Of a DNA stretch of 64,000 bases, positions 10,629-21,779 are shown piece by piece. Where the stretch lies: NCBI GenBank assembly GCA_946811695.1, contig OX328132.1, positions 94,901,456-94,965,455 on the forward strand. The letters run 5' to 3'. The notes under the pieces were generated by a model. That model had not been told where the DNA came from. It saw only the letters and a list, made by a program, of their open reading frames with translations, and made no database searches. Each line of letters starts with the position of its first letter. Within the stretch, counting starts at the first letter, position 1. A program made the translations under genes and the position numbers. This stretch comes from Gonocerus acuteangulatus. Taxonomy: Eukaryota > Arthropoda > Insecta > Hemiptera > Coreidae.

Positions 10629-11672
10629 TCTATATATATAAATCAGCTGTGTGTCTATCTGTTTGTCTGTCTGTCTGTTTGTTCCTTATACAACCTCCTC
10701 GACGCAGTTAAACCAATTTTGACTAAACTTGGCACACAGGTGAGAGGATATTATTGGGTTCTTGATAAGGGTATTAAGAGCCAAAAACTTGACACAATAC
10801 TATGATATTATAACTTTCATAGGCAAATTGTTTTTGAGAGGGGCTTGGAACTTGGCCTCTTTTGTTCAACGTTAGATTTTTGGGGGATACCAATAGTTTT
10901 TGTAAGTGAATTTTGTATCGGACCCGTCGATGTTTGACTTGAGGAGGATGACGCGGAGACGTGAACTATCTTTTATTATTCTCTATACTTTTTGTTGTGT
11001 TGGTATTTTATTTTTTATAGCTTTATAATGCCTTCTAGTCTGATCATTATTTGGAAATGCACTTGTGCCCTTGTCTGACACTTATAATATGCATGTACAT
11101 AAACATGTTAAGATGCGTCTAAATGTTTCTTAAAACATCAAATATAGGATCCCCTTATCGAGACGGTTCCTTTGATATCCCACATTATGGGTTTCGGAAG
11201 GAATGATAGGTTTCCGAAGGAGCAACAAGTACATAACGGGCGCCCTCCCTGGAAGCGGAGTCAAACACAACTTTTCAGGATTTTTCGATGTTTGCCTTTA
11301 ATGACTCCCTAATTTTTCCCCCTTTTTTGGTGCATCGACTGCTGGGGTCATTAGCACCCATGACTCCCTAATGAATATCATTCTGAAAAATTTAAAGTCT
11401 TTAGCTTTTCGGGAATAAATTTTGATGAGTGAGTGAGTGAGTCGTATAAATACCGATATTCCAGGGCCTATATCTCAGAAACGCTTCAATGTAGAGTTAT
11501 GAAACTTTCAAATTTTACTCACATCTAGTAGTACTATACCTGTGTAAAATTTCACACGTTTATCTTTAAGTGGTTCAAAGCCATAAGAGACTAAAAATCG
11601 GCTCTAATACGTCGTGTAATACACAGTATGCGTAGGCCGGAACTTGGCCTGGCGCACTACCGTGCTCCTTGA
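10629..11672 (+). mobile_element. Helitron-like non-autonomous element
   Basis: It begins TCTATATATATAAATCA, then a TCTGTTTGTC-rich stretch and 'aaacttggcacacaggt'. It contains GATGCGTCTAAATGTTTCTT at about 11,112, matching the C-terminal codons of the open frame at 50,187-50,549. It ends with AGGCC.AACTTGGCCT and the hairpin GGCGCAC-TACC-GTGCTCC (11,651-11,668). The related copy at 54,354 ends in CTAG, a Helitron-type 3' terminus; here the end is mutated. A (GAGT)n patch near 11,427 is shared with that copy. Confidence 0.55.
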
Positions 11673-11768
11673 TAGGGGAGACTGATAAAAAAACCGATTT
11701 GGTGGCTCATGATATTAAAATAGAAATATATTTAACTTTGAAATGATAAAATACTTCATAAAAAAATT

Positions 11769-11769
<1 letters not shown>

Positions 11770-11834
<65 letters not shown>

Positions 11835-12345
11835 AATCACGTGTCTATCTGTTTGTATGTATGTTTTTCTGTTTGTCTGTTTGTCCCTAATACAAATCTA
11901 CACAGTTTGACAGATTTTGACCAAACTTGGCACACAGGTAGGTCTTGATACGGGAAATCTCCTAGCCTAGGTAAAAATCGTCAAATTTCAAAATTTGGTC
12001 AAAAGTCTTGTTCAAGAAAAATTGGCTGCACTGAACCATTCAGATTCTGACGGCCATTTTCAATCGACAGCCATTTTGAATAATGTCTGAAATTTCTTTG
12101 TTGACGTTCTTGATAATTAGAATAACTCGAACTCATTGATGACTTTACATCATTATATAATCATGTAATGCAGGTTATTTCAATTTTATATCAACAGTCA
12201 CTGTCTAACTAAGGAGCGCTGGCCATTCTTTGACAAGAGCTATCTACTCGCAGGCTCTGCTACTGGCCTCTGTCGTCTGTTAGGTGAAGTGCTGTGGCGC
12301 TGGCCTCAGCCGTATGACCGATTTTCGTAACTGGGTATAGACAAC
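11770..12345 (+). repeat. Second Helitron-like 5' portion
   Basis: A (TA)n tract (11,770-11,835) runs into AAATCACGTGTCTATCTG, a GTTTGTC-rich stretch and 'gaccaaacttggcacacagg', the same 5' unit as at 10,629 and 51,361. The sequence then diverges and ends at CGATTTTCGTAACTGGGTAT, which also occurs at 31,740. The 3' hairpin is absent. Confidence 0.5.
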
Positions 12346-12647
12346 CATGGGCGTATATAAGGGGGGGCTGCAGCCCCCCCCCCCCCCCGAAATTTTCATT
12401 TGATGGTAAAAATGTGTCATAAAAACCTCAAAAATAAATTAAATAAGATCCCTTAGTTAATAAAAAAAAATAGTTTATTTTAGGTGTAATAGCATTTTAG
12501 TAGGGGTCTCCCGTGGTCTAGTGGCTAGCGCGCTAGATTCATAAGCGGGGGATCCCCACCGGCCATCTCAGGGCTCGCTGAGATGAGAAAATTCCTGGCT
12601 GCACCCTGGACGTCGGCGCTAATGGCCAAGATTTATGTCGATGCGCC

Positions 12648-12702
<55 letters not shown>

Positions 12703-12765
12703 GCGTTTTAGTTGCCTAAAACTATTCAAAGTTTTAAATGTTTCATATGCATACCCTATGGGGAG
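12346..12765 (+). mobile_element. CATGGGCG MITE M3, split by SINE-1, right end lost
   Basis: The left TIR CATGGGCGTATATA and CTGCAGCCCC block are present, followed by the family body to ATAGCATTTTAGT. A SINE-1 is inserted there, and the body resumes after it. The right TIR is missing, replaced by sequence also found inverted near 31,640-31,700. Confidence 0.75.
12503..12698 (+). repeat. SINE-1 inserted in MITE M3
   Basis: tRNA-like head GGGGTCTCCCGTGG with box A TGGTCTAGTGG; the box B region is partly deleted. The body contains AGAAAATTCCTGGCTGC and GGACGTCGGCGCTAATGGCC, ending GCGCCGT plus about 49 A. Flanking 13 bp direct repeats ATAGCATTTTAGT and ATAGCGTTTTAGT differ at one base. Confidence 0.85.
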
Positions 12766-12839
12766 GATATGGGGAGAGTCATAGACAGAAAGTAGGTGAA
12801 GCATGGCACACTGGGTAACAGCTAGTATATCATAAAAAT

Positions 12840-13668
12840 AAAAAATAGTCACGTTACTATCAATGAGGAGGAAAAACAGTAAACTAAAGCACGGAGATAA
12901 AATACCTCGAAAATATATCTTCCAATAAAATAGTAGTAATAAAAACTTCAGGGAAATTGCTAATAGTTTTCATTTTTCTCCAATGATAAAAGCTTCCAAT
13001 TTTTTCAAATTTCAATAGAAAATCAATTTATAAACGTTGATTCTACCTGAAATTTGTAGTTAAGCTATATGCCGTAAGAATGAGTGTTCAATTTTTATAA
13101 ATCGTAAAAGTATGTATGTCTTTCCATTAAAAAAAAGAAATTGATTTTGTCCAAATGATGAATGTTGAAGCAACGCGAAGACACAAGAGGTTTTGGAAAT
13201 ATCTAATTAATATTTAATTTTTTTTTTTTTATTTTTTATTTTTTTTAAATAACTCCTGCTGGAATTCGAACTCAGAACCTTCCGTTTTACTTGTACGTTG
13301 CCAATTACCTTATAGTGCCTCATATTGCAGCTTGGCAAGTTAATTCATTCAAAGAAACCATATTTGTCTCAAGTCAGACAATGTTATTGTTATATGAAGC
13401 TCAAAGTACCCTTATTAGGATTTAATTTTTTTACTATAATATACAGGACGGCATAACCAAATCAAAGCTTTCCTTCTTGTTTTTCAAATATATTTATTTA
13501 CCAGGCTGGAATTCAAATATTCCGTTTTACGCACGAGTACTTTGCACCAGCAGAATTATTTAGAACTTAAGTCACTTGTGATGTATACCGTTTTGTGCTA
13601 TGCAGAAGTTTAATAAATTAGACATCTTTAAGTAATTTCAAATATAAAACAAAACACTATTTTAGCAT
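12840..13668. other. Unassigned sequence
   Basis: T-rich runs near 13,215-13,250 and two similar 'ttccgttttac' segments were noticed. No recognisable element or gene. Confidence 0.3.
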
Positions 13669-13669
13669 T

Positions 13670-13790
13670 TTAGCACTTTCCTCCGAAGGAAAGTAGCTAT
13701 TGAGGTTGCTTTCATGACGGAAGTTTTGGAAAATTTCTTCAAATCTCCATCGATCCTACCTAGTAGACACCGAAAATGACCCCCATTAAA

Positions 13791-13838
<48 letters not shown>

Positions 13839-14580
13839 CTTGGTATTCGTAGTGGTAATATAGAGAGAAAAGTGAGATGTAAAAATAAACTAAATCGGTT
13901 CATTAGGAGGGGGAGGGGGGTTTACTCCGGACCCACAATACCAATTCGCCACTACCAGCCGTGATTTTTGTTATATTTCGACGAAATTCGGTATTCGTAG
14001 AGGTAATCTACAGGTAAATATGTGTTGTAAAAATAAACAAAATCGGTTCATTAGGAGGGGGGGGGGTTTACTCCGGACCTAAATTACAAATATACTCATA
14101 CTGGTCGTAATTTCTGCTGTATTGTAACGAAACGCGGTATACGTCGTGGGTAACTCGTGAGAAAGACGTTTTGTAAAAATGATCTAAATAGATCTATCCG
14201 AAAGGGGGGTTTACTTTGTAATATATTGATGTAATAGAATAGCCCACAAGGCGTAGGTTCGCAAGGCCGCCGCAAGGAGCGCTTTCTACCACTAAAGAGA
14301 CTGTATCCTGTTCCTGCGTCAGATCAAAAGGCGAAAATATGAAGTTTTTTGTATTAATGAAGTAGTGTAGTAGGTGCCATGTGTAAACATAACTCAGGAA
14401 GCAAATTAATTACAAAATTAATAATTGAACACTTACTCATTACAAAATTAAAAGAGAACTATTCATGTTTTTATTTTATTTGTATAGGATATTGTAAACA
14501 AATTATTTTGGAAAGCAGTCTTCACTACCCAAATTCTGAGGAAAGTGCTTAGTTATGCAGCTCCTGCGTGACGGACTTTT
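13670..14580 (-). mobile_element. B1: Helentron-like B-family element
   Basis: Oriented as its terminal signature, the element runs on the minus strand. Its 5' end at 14,580 is AAAAGTCCGTCACGCAGGAG, with subterminal AAGCACTTTCCTC. Its 3' end at 13,670 is the hairpin CTTTCC-TTCGGA-GGAAAG followed by TGCTAA. Inside are a (TA)n tract (13,797-13,837) and about 2.5 copies of a roughly 142 bp minisatellite. It shares the terminal layout of the A family but no body sequence. No transposase is encoded. Confidence 0.65.
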
Positions 14581-14862
14581 TATTCTTGAAATCATTAAAT
14601 AGAGATTCTTACAACATTACGTCTATTGAAAGAAAAGGAAGTAGGCGCAGCCCCATCTGTATGGACCCCTGATGCCACTGATAATGTGGCTTTCAACTCT
14701 AAATATATTTCTCTTTATTTATACGAATGTTTACGGAGAACTAAAAGGACAACGCATGTTATTCCCCGGCAACCCAGCATCAAAACTACAGCCTATTACA
14801 AATTGAGAAGAAATGTAATAGGAGTAATTCTAGTAGACATAATTTAAGTACAGTATGAGAAC
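14581..14862. other. Sequence between B1 and the LINE remnant
   Basis: An open frame (14,626-14,847) precedes the reverse-transcriptase remnant and could be its degenerate upstream part. No diagnostic RT motif is visible here. Confidence 0.3.
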
Positions 14863-15591
14863 ATGAAATATCGCACTTTAATTGAAGCTAATTTTATAAA
14901 ATCTGAGACGGTTGACATAGATTCTGTGATAGATTACTCACAACTCGCTGTCCTTGTTCTCCTAGATTTTTCCAAAGGCTTTTATCATAGGGACCATCAA
15001 ATCTTTCTCACTAAACACAAATCACTCTTCTTGTATAATAGTTCCATTACTGGTTACAGTATATTCTATCCAAGCAATCCTTGAACGTGGTCATCCCCGA
15101 TATCAATCGTCCTAAAGGCTGCCATTCACGTACTGTAAATCCCCAAGAAAAAAACCTCCGGGATTTCCTCCATAGAACCCTCACCCACACACGGAGAGGA
15201 TTTCCTGCTTGGCCTCAAGATTCAATTTTGTTCGGGATTTCTAGATATCTCACACCCAGCGCGGCCTCAAGTACACTGCAAGCCACGTTGAGGATTTCCT
15301 CAAGAATTGGACTGTTCAGACCGAACCTTGAGGAAATCTCACTTGTGTATGGTCCCTTTAACGAGTCCATTCTTTCGGAGGTATTCAGTTTTGCCACTTT
15401 TACCTATCGAAGTTTCTTACGTACCTCCTAAAGAATGGGTCTTACAATGTTATGCAGCACATGACTGTGTCTCCCTTTTTTCATGCTCTGAAATTATCAT
15501 GATTGTTCAAGAACATCTTAAACGCTAAATGAACCAACTAGCCTTATCTTATTTGCTATTCAAGAGAAGTAAAGAAACACAAATTGTTTAA
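14863..15591 (+). pseudogene. Decayed LINE reverse transcriptase, split by a MITE
   Basis: At 14,941-15,030 the translation reads LAVLVLLDFSKGF...DHQIFL, which fits RT motif A of non-LTR retrotransposons (LDFSKAFD-type, the second Asp lost). A stretch NVVIPDINR (about 15,080-15,107) is followed, after about 260 bp of inserted sequence, by ESILSEVFS in the same frame. Then comes SVLPLLP, resembling QGSVLGPLLF, and CYAAHDCVSLFSCSE, where the catalytic YADD has become YAAH. Stops and frameshifts are present, for example after HLKR at 15,528. It would have encoded the polymerase of a Jockey/CR1-like LINE; the clade is not settled. It is dead: the catalytic Asp pair is gone. Confidence 0.7.
15104..15366. 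mobile_element. Small inverted-repeat element inside the RT remnant
   Basis: Degenerate terminal inverted repeats TAAAGGCTGCCATTCAC and GTGTATGGTCCCTTTA bound about 260 bp that contain repeated 'gaggatttcct' and 'gaggaaatctcac' segments. It interrupts the RT remnant between NVVIPDINR and ESILSEVFS and keeps the frame open. No clear TSD was found. Confidence 0.5.
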
Positions 15592-15599
15592 AAGATGAC

Positions 15600-16300
15600 T
15601 AACCGAATATTAGGACCGAAGGTCAAAAGCTGACCGATGATAGGTTCGCCACCACTACTCAACAGTGAACTACACACTGCCATCGGCTAAAACTAATTCA
15701 AGGCAATTCAAATTAGATAGGAAATTGCAATTGGCTAGTTGGCAATTTGTACATGGTTACTTCACTTAAAGGATAAATTAGGTTCGACTAGTCCATCTTC
15801 TAGGCCACTCATATTTACTTACTTTTCGAAACTAAGTCTACCAGTTCACTTTCTAAGTAATTACGGTACAGTCAATGCACTTGAACGAGAAATTATGTTA
15901 AGCAGTTCGTTTTTAAGGACATTTATGTTTACTTGATTCATATAAAAAGGAAATAACATTCGGATAGTTTAATTTCCAGACACTTAATGTTTGGTAACTA
16001 CGATTTGTGAATTAGAATGTAGAAGAACAGGTCACAACAACATCCTCTGTATTATGTTGGGGGGAATATATAGTGTAGGCTGTAGTGATCAGTTTTTTTT
16101 TTTTTTTTTTTTGTTTACATCCTAAAACAGTATGACGAACCTTTACCAAACAACCAACCCCAATTGTAATTGAGTTTGGTTTTCCCCCTTTCCCAAAGGG
16201 GAACACTGCGGATATTTCTTCCCATTTGTGCAAGCCCAAACATCGGGCGTTACCTAAAATTCATGAAAAAAGGTTGCTATTCGCTTACATTAATTCACTT
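15600..16300. other. Unassigned sequence
   Basis: A T-run at 16,094-16,112 was noted. No gene or repeat was identified. Confidence 0.3.
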
Positions 16301-16301
16301 C

Positions 16302-16341
16302 CTTTTTTTATTTAATCATTATAATGATTAAATAAAAAAGG
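16302..16341. repeat. Near-perfect 40 bp palindrome
   Basis: CCTTTTTTTATTTAATCATT is followed directly by its inverted copy ending AAATAAAAAAGG. It can form a long AT-rich cruciform. Function unknown. Confidence 0.7.
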
Positions 16342-16494
16342 ATAATTATCGATGATATACACGGATCGTTACTTATCCATAGCTTCTATATACGAAAATA
16401 ATTAATTAAATTTAGGACTTTCATTTCGTTCTCAGTGCCATCTTCAAATTGAGGATAGAGTAATCTTCATTTAAGTTTATGCTTATTTTTTATT

Positions 16495-16740
16495 TTATTT
16501 TTTTACGGCACTGGACGTCTAGGCCACTAGCGCCGACATCCAGGGTGCAGCGAGGAATTTTCCAACGAGCCGTGGGATGAGAAAATTCCTGCCGCCGCAC
16601 AGTGGTCAAAAACCGCCAAAAAGCGCTCAAAACTCAATAACATTTGATCTTGTTGATTTAGAAACCTGAAATTGTGCACACTTACCAGTCTTATAACTAC
16701 AATGAAGGTATTGATAAGTCACTGACATGACAAATTTTTT
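16495..16740. repeat. Chimeric SINE: inverted SINE-1 tail joined to SINE-2 body
   Basis: 16,495-16,590 is the SINE-1 3' body in minus orientation (T-rich run, ACGGCAC, GGCGCTAGTGG complement, AGGAATTTTC). It is joined at CCGCCGCACAGTGGTCAAAA to the SINE-2 body in plus orientation, ending TTGATAAGTCACTGACAT. No tRNA-like head remains. Confidence 0.6.
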
Positions 16741-16945
16741 TGTGGTCGCCCCCGCCTCTGAACTGCACTCGGCTGGGCTCAGGGGGTCAAAACCAATAAA
16801 AAAATTACATCTGCTCCTATCTCAGCCGTCTTTTTTTTTAAATTTCAGCACAACAGTTTGAAATAATTTCCGTAGGAGTAACGAAATTTGCTCATAGGCT
16901 ATTGGAAATTGATCTGTCAAATACTTGCATACCGAAAGTACACTT

Positions 16946-17063
16946 TTAGCACTTTCCTCCGAAGGAAAGTAGCTATTGAGGTTGGACTCATGACGGAATT
17001 TTTGAAAAATTTCTTCAAATCTTTATCGATCCTACCTAGTAGACACCGAAAATGACCGTTAAA

Positions 17064-17126
<63 letters not shown>

Positions 17127-18460
17127 TGTTAACACGATAGCGGCCAGAGTTTTTGTTTTTTCGTCACGAAACTTGGTATATAGCATTCAATTAGCAAACG
17201 ATTGAACGAGTTCGTTAACCACCAAAGTCGGTCCACCGGAAGGGGGGGTTTACCCCTAACCCAAAACACTAATTTGACTATGTCAGCCGTAATATTTGTT
17301 ATATTTCAACGAAACTTGGTATTCGTAGTGGAAATATAGAGAGAAAAGTGAGATATAAAAATGAACTAAATCGGTTCATTAGAAGGGGGGGTTTACTCCG
17401 GACCCACAATACCAATTCGCCACTACCAGCCGTGATTTTTGGTATATTTCGACGAAACTCGGTATTCGTAGTGGTAATCCACAGGTAAATATGTGTTATA
17501 AAAATAAACTAAATCGGTTCATTAGGAGGGGGGTTTCTCCGGACCCACAATACCAATTCGCCACTACCAGTCGTGATTTTTGGTATATTTCGACGAAACT
17601 CGGTATTCGTAGTGGTAATCCACAGGTAAATATGTGCTGTAAAAATAAACTAAATCGGTTCATTAGGAGGGGGGGTTTACTCCGGACCCACAATACCAAT
17701 TCGCCACTACCAGCCGTGATTTTTGGATATTTCGACGAAACTCGGTATTCGTAGTGGTAATCCACAGGTAAATATGTGCTGTAAAAATAAACTAAATCGG
17801 TTCATTAGGAGGGGGGGTTTACTCCGGACCCACAATACCAATTCGCCACTACCAGCCGTGATTTTTGGATATTTCGACGAAACTCGGTATTCGTAGTGGT
17901 AATCTACAGGTAAATATGTGTTGTAAAAATAAACTAAATCGGTTCATTAGAAGGGGGGGGGTTTACTCCGGACCCAAATTCCTAATATACTCATACCGGT
18001 CGTAATTTCTGCTGTATTGTAACGAAACGCGGTATACGTCGTGGGTAACTCATGAGAAAGAAGTGTTGTAAAAATGAGCTAAATCGGTCAATCGGAAAGC
18101 GGGGGTTTAATTTATAATATATTTCAATAGAAAAGCCCGCCAGACGTAGGTTCACAAAGCCGCCGCAAGGAGCGCTTTCTACCACTAGAGTGACTGTATC
18201 CTGTTCCTGCGTTAGATCAAAATACGATAATATGAGGTTTTTTGTATTTATTACGTAGTGTAGTAGGTACCATGTGTAAACATAACTTCGGAAGCAAATT
18301 AATAATTGATCAGTTACTCGTTACAAAATTAAAAGAGAACTATTCATGTTTTTATTTTATTTATGTAGGATATTTTAAGCAAATTGTTCTGGAAAGCAGT
18401 CTACACTACCCAGATTCTGAGGAAAGTGCTTAGTTATGCAGCTCCTGCGTGACGTACTTT
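16946..18460 (-). mobile_element. B2: Helentron-like B-family element with minisatellite
   Basis: The 5' terminus is at 18,460 on the minus strand (AAAGTACGTCACGCAGGAGC) with subterminal AAGCACTTTCCTC. The 3' hairpin and TGCTAA are at 16,946-16,975. It includes a (TA)n tract (17,067-17,123) and about five tandem units of roughly 142 bp (about 17,320-17,960), each with ATCGGTTCATTAG, a G-run and CTCCGGACCCACAATACC. The overlapping open frames at 17,491-17,765 are minisatellite read-through. Confidence 0.7.
17320..17965. repeat. About 142 bp minisatellite, roughly five units
   Basis: The marker CGTAGTGGTAAT recurs at about 17,467, 17,607, 17,749 and 17,893, with an earlier diverged unit at 17,325. 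The same array occurs in B1 with fewer units and in B3 with a similar number. Confidence 0.85.
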
Positions 18461-19076
18461 GTTGTTTGAATTCAACAATATATCAACTAGGACACGATTT
18501 TTCACTCGGATCACTTCAGACATTTTTTGCAGTCAACACTGACTAGAATACTGCAAAAAAAAATCCGTCTTCGATTTGATTCCAATGTTTACATAGAGAT
18601 AACGTGCGTCTGTTTGTTAGTCTTTTATCGACTTGGTTCGCCTCTAGCACCGAAGTAGGCAGACTTATGCAGCTAATTTCAGTCTGGGGTCTTTCTATAC
18701 ATGCCCACGGAATATTTAAGCCCGAAATTAGAGAGACGCAAAAGCTATATGACATAACGAAATCTGATACGTGTAATTTTTTTATTTCAGTATCCCCGTC
18801 GATGAAGGCGATTCGAAAAATACAAAAATATTTTTTTTACCCTTCGAACGTCCCATTAAAACAAGGAAAACATGCGTTAACCTTATTGGTCTGAAAAAGT
18901 AAAGTTGAAGGAACGATTTTGGTACATGAGGATTTGGGAAATTTTCTTCGTTTCTAGTACTTCAATGATTAACCACCGTCCTTCAATCAACGGTGGGGGC
19001 CTATAACACAAGAAATGGCACTCTCACGAGGTATTTAACATATATTTAAGGCGAATGGCTTCGGAGAAAATACTTG
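18461..19076. other. Unassigned sequence
   Basis: An open frame at 18,604-18,894 (96 codons) has no recognised motif. Confidence 0.3.
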
Positions 19077-19178
19077 AAAAAAGTCCGACTCGCAGGAACT
19101 GCCTCATCTTAGCGCGGTTCCGTTCTTATCCCTAGTCTAATTTCGAAAGATTAAAATAGAAGCAGTTATTATTTTGTT

Positions 19179-19324
19179 GAGAGGAGATCGTTGACCGTTG
19201 ATGATGCAAGGTAGGGATTGTCCGGGTTCGGTCACTGCTACTTAATAATACATACCCCATATGTGTATGTATGTGGGCATATATATGTACATTTGTGTGC
19301 GTGTATATGTGTATGTGTATATGC

Positions 19325-19408
<84 letters not shown>

Positions 19409-19555
19409 AGGTATATTTACATAGATATGTGCATATATTAGTGTTAAATATGTCCTACTTGTATTTACAGCCCTGATGAAGGCTTGAAGTTCAAGCCGAA
19501 ACGTCGGCACAATAAAACCATTTTTACGATAAAAGTAGCAGTGACCGAACCCCGA
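19179..19555. mobile_element. Penelope-like inverted pair in A2
   Basis: The insert is flanked by CAGTTATTATTTTGTT and CAGTTATTGTTTTGTT, a 16 bp TSD with one mismatch. Its left part (19,179-19,250) is the PLE 3' end in minus orientation. Its right part contains a plus-strand hammerhead-type motif and GTAGCAGTGACCGAACCCCG. Head-to-head or pseudo-LTR arrangements are known for PLEs. A (TA)n/(TG)n region lies between the two halves. Confidence 0.7.
19470..19508 (+). ncRNA. Hammerhead-type ribozyme motif (PLE)
   Basis: Order: GCC, CTGATGA, A, hairpin GGCTTG-aagtt-CAAGCC, GAA, ACGTC, GGC. This fits a type I hammerhead with 3 bp stem I (GCC/GGC), core CUGAUGA and GAA, stem II of 6 bp, a minimal stem III (A-U closing CG), and cleavage expected after C. 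An extra A before stem II and the tiny stem III may limit activity. PLEs are known to carry such motifs. Confidence 0.65.
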
Positions 19556-20755
19556 CAGTTATTGTTTTGTTCCAACAGTCTTGAAAGGTAGGATTTACAA
19601 TCTTACCTGGAAGGGTCGGCATCACTAGAAACATTCCCGCTAGTTACAAGGTCTTGGAATCTTGGAACTCTATGTTTCTAACAATATATTGTTTTTGTTA
19701 TTTTACTAAACCTGTTTTATTTTCGAATACATTATCCAACTATAAGCAATTAAAAAATAACAAGGAATAAAAAACAGACAAAAAGAACAGTTCGAATAAG
19801 CGAAATCAATTACTTTAAAGCTTTAAGCTCTTATTTCTCCGATTGTCATCGCCTAATCAAAACTTTCATTACAACCTTTTATGTAGAGCATTTAATAAGC
19901 TTTCTAATGGTATTCTTCCGTTTACCAATATTTTCAACCGTTTTCGAGATATTAATGAAAGTTCCCAAAATTTTCATTATTTCTAGCAACAGAAAATTGG
20001 TCTCATTTTTCATATCCTGTTTTACACACAAAATTTTCCCAACATAAGAAATTACAAAAATAAAAAGCAATAAAAAACAAAGGGAAAGAGACAAAAATTA
20101 CAAAAAGAACGACAAAAACCCGTTCTTAAGAACAAAACAGACGTATTTGAAGTTTTAAGCACTTATTTCTCCGATTGACATAACCTAATCAAAAATAGTT
20201 TTAGAATATTTTTTGTAGAGAATTTAGAAAGATTTCAAATAGTTTCTATCCACTTACCACGATTTCCCAACCGTGTTCGAGATATTAATGAAAGTATACG
20301 AAGTTAGCAAAACTTTTCTTGTCTGTTCATAAAATATTTTATTCTAACCCTTCCTTAACTCCAAACGTAACAAAACTTTCAACATATTAGTTTTAATGAA
20401 AGTAGAACATGCAGATAATGTTTCAACTGAATCCCGTAATTCTAAGTACCCAAACCAAAAACGTTATTCAAAAATTATTTTTCAAATTTTCTCGAAAACG
20501 GTTAAAGCTATCGCCTTGAAAATGGTTTCATTCGTTTTCCTAGCCCAAGAAGCCTATAAAAAGAGTACTTACAAGCATATGAACTCAAAAACGTAAGCGT
20601 TACGATTTTTTTTGCGCGAATTTCGCCCCAAATGCCATCTTCCAGTGGGCGGATTTTGCTGGTTAACGAACTTGACCTTTCAAATTGGACGATGGATTTT
20701 TGTACCAAATTTCATCAAAATCGGACCATTCGTCTTCTATCTAGAGAGCGAACAG

Positions 20756-20822
<67 letters not shown>

Positions 20823-20984
20823 TATACATATATATATATATATACAAATTTGAACCACCGTTATTTTCGGTCTCTAGGGGTTCTGAAACGCGAAATTTTC
20901 TAGTCGGCACTTCCGGATGGTTTCATTGTATCAACCCTATAAGCGGGGTTCCTCCCTATGGGGGAGGGAGGAACCGCACTAAAA

Positions 20985-21098
20985 TGAAGTTTTGAGCGCT
21001 TTTTGGCTATTTTTGACCACTGTGCGGCGGTGGGAATCGAACCCACAATCTCCCGCTTATGAATCTGAGACGCTAGCCACTAGACCACGGGAGACCCC
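20985..21098 (-). repeat. SINE head with SINE-2-like start of body
   Basis: On the minus strand: GGGGTCTCCCGTGG, box A TGGTCTAGTGG, a box B-like GGTTCGATTCC at about 21,037-21,047, then GCACAGTGGTCAAAAATAGC and AAAAGCGCTCAAAACTTCA. The 3' part is cut by the end of A2. Confidence 0.75.
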
Positions 21099-21262
21099 GT
21101 TTATGCTTTCTTATAATTTCTTACAAATCTTTCCTATCAATTATCAGGTTTATTCTTTGCATTTTACTTAGAAGTTAATTACCTTTGATTTAATAATTCC
21201 TTTGTATATCTTTATTTATATGTTATAGTTTTTTTTTGCTTCCTCCACTGTTCATTCAAAAC

Positions 21263-21315
<53 letters not shown>

Positions 21316-21560
21316 ACGTATTTGCCTGATTCCAGATCTTCATTCCATTCCTTTCTATTTACTTTGTACTTATAGAACGTAAAGAAATTCAAATAGCAAA
21401 TAATATGCAAACATAACTAATTCAGACTTAGGCAAAAGTAATTAATTAAATAACAAGACAGAATAAGTAACTTCTTTGTTTAATTTTCCTTTTTATTTAA
21501 CCCCGGGAAGAACGAAACATTTGATTTAATTTTGATCATATTATTAAAGTTTGAAGATCG
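21099..21560. other. AT-rich stretch with a long T-run
   Basis: An uninterrupted T-run lies at about 21,265-21,312. No tRNA-like head, TSD or coding motif was found around it. Confidence 0.35.
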
Positions 21561-21779
21561 ATATATTACGGATTACCAAGTAGAACATTTAAAACGAAAA
21601 TATCAGAATTCTGAAATTCATAAAAATAGTAGTAAGAGAAGAATCATTGACTGAAATGAAAATGTATGGATTCCTAGTTGGAAAATTACAAATTTAATGG
21701 TGAAAAAAAAATTACAATTCTGAAGGATGGAAATAAAAACAAAGATATTTACAATAAAAAAAAAAAATCTCGAAGAGAA

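Larger units (their letters stand above)
19082..20984 (+). mobile_element. A2: A-family element carrying a PLE insertion
   Basis: 5' AGTCCGACTCGCAGGAACTG and TTAGCGCGGTTCC; 3' hairpin GGTTCCTCCCT/AGGGAGGAACC followed by GCACTAAAA, one base off the usual GCGCTAAAA. TA tracts lie at 20,760-20,846. A PLE fragment occupies 19,179-19,555. The body from 19,670 matches A1. Confidence 0.75.

Noticed and set aside
15215..15397. Minus-strand 60-codon ORF at 15,215-15,397
   Set aside because: It lies across the MITE inverted repeat within the RT remnant and has no independent support.
17491..17765. Overlapping 87-89 codon frames on both strands, with internally repeated peptide
   Set aside because: The repeated peptide is the 142 bp minisatellite of element B2.
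20612..20995. Open frames with long Ile-Tyr runs, such as 20,612-20,995, 44,355-44,853 and 53,075-53,356
   Set aside because: They read through (TA)n tracts inside TEs and carry no domain on either side.
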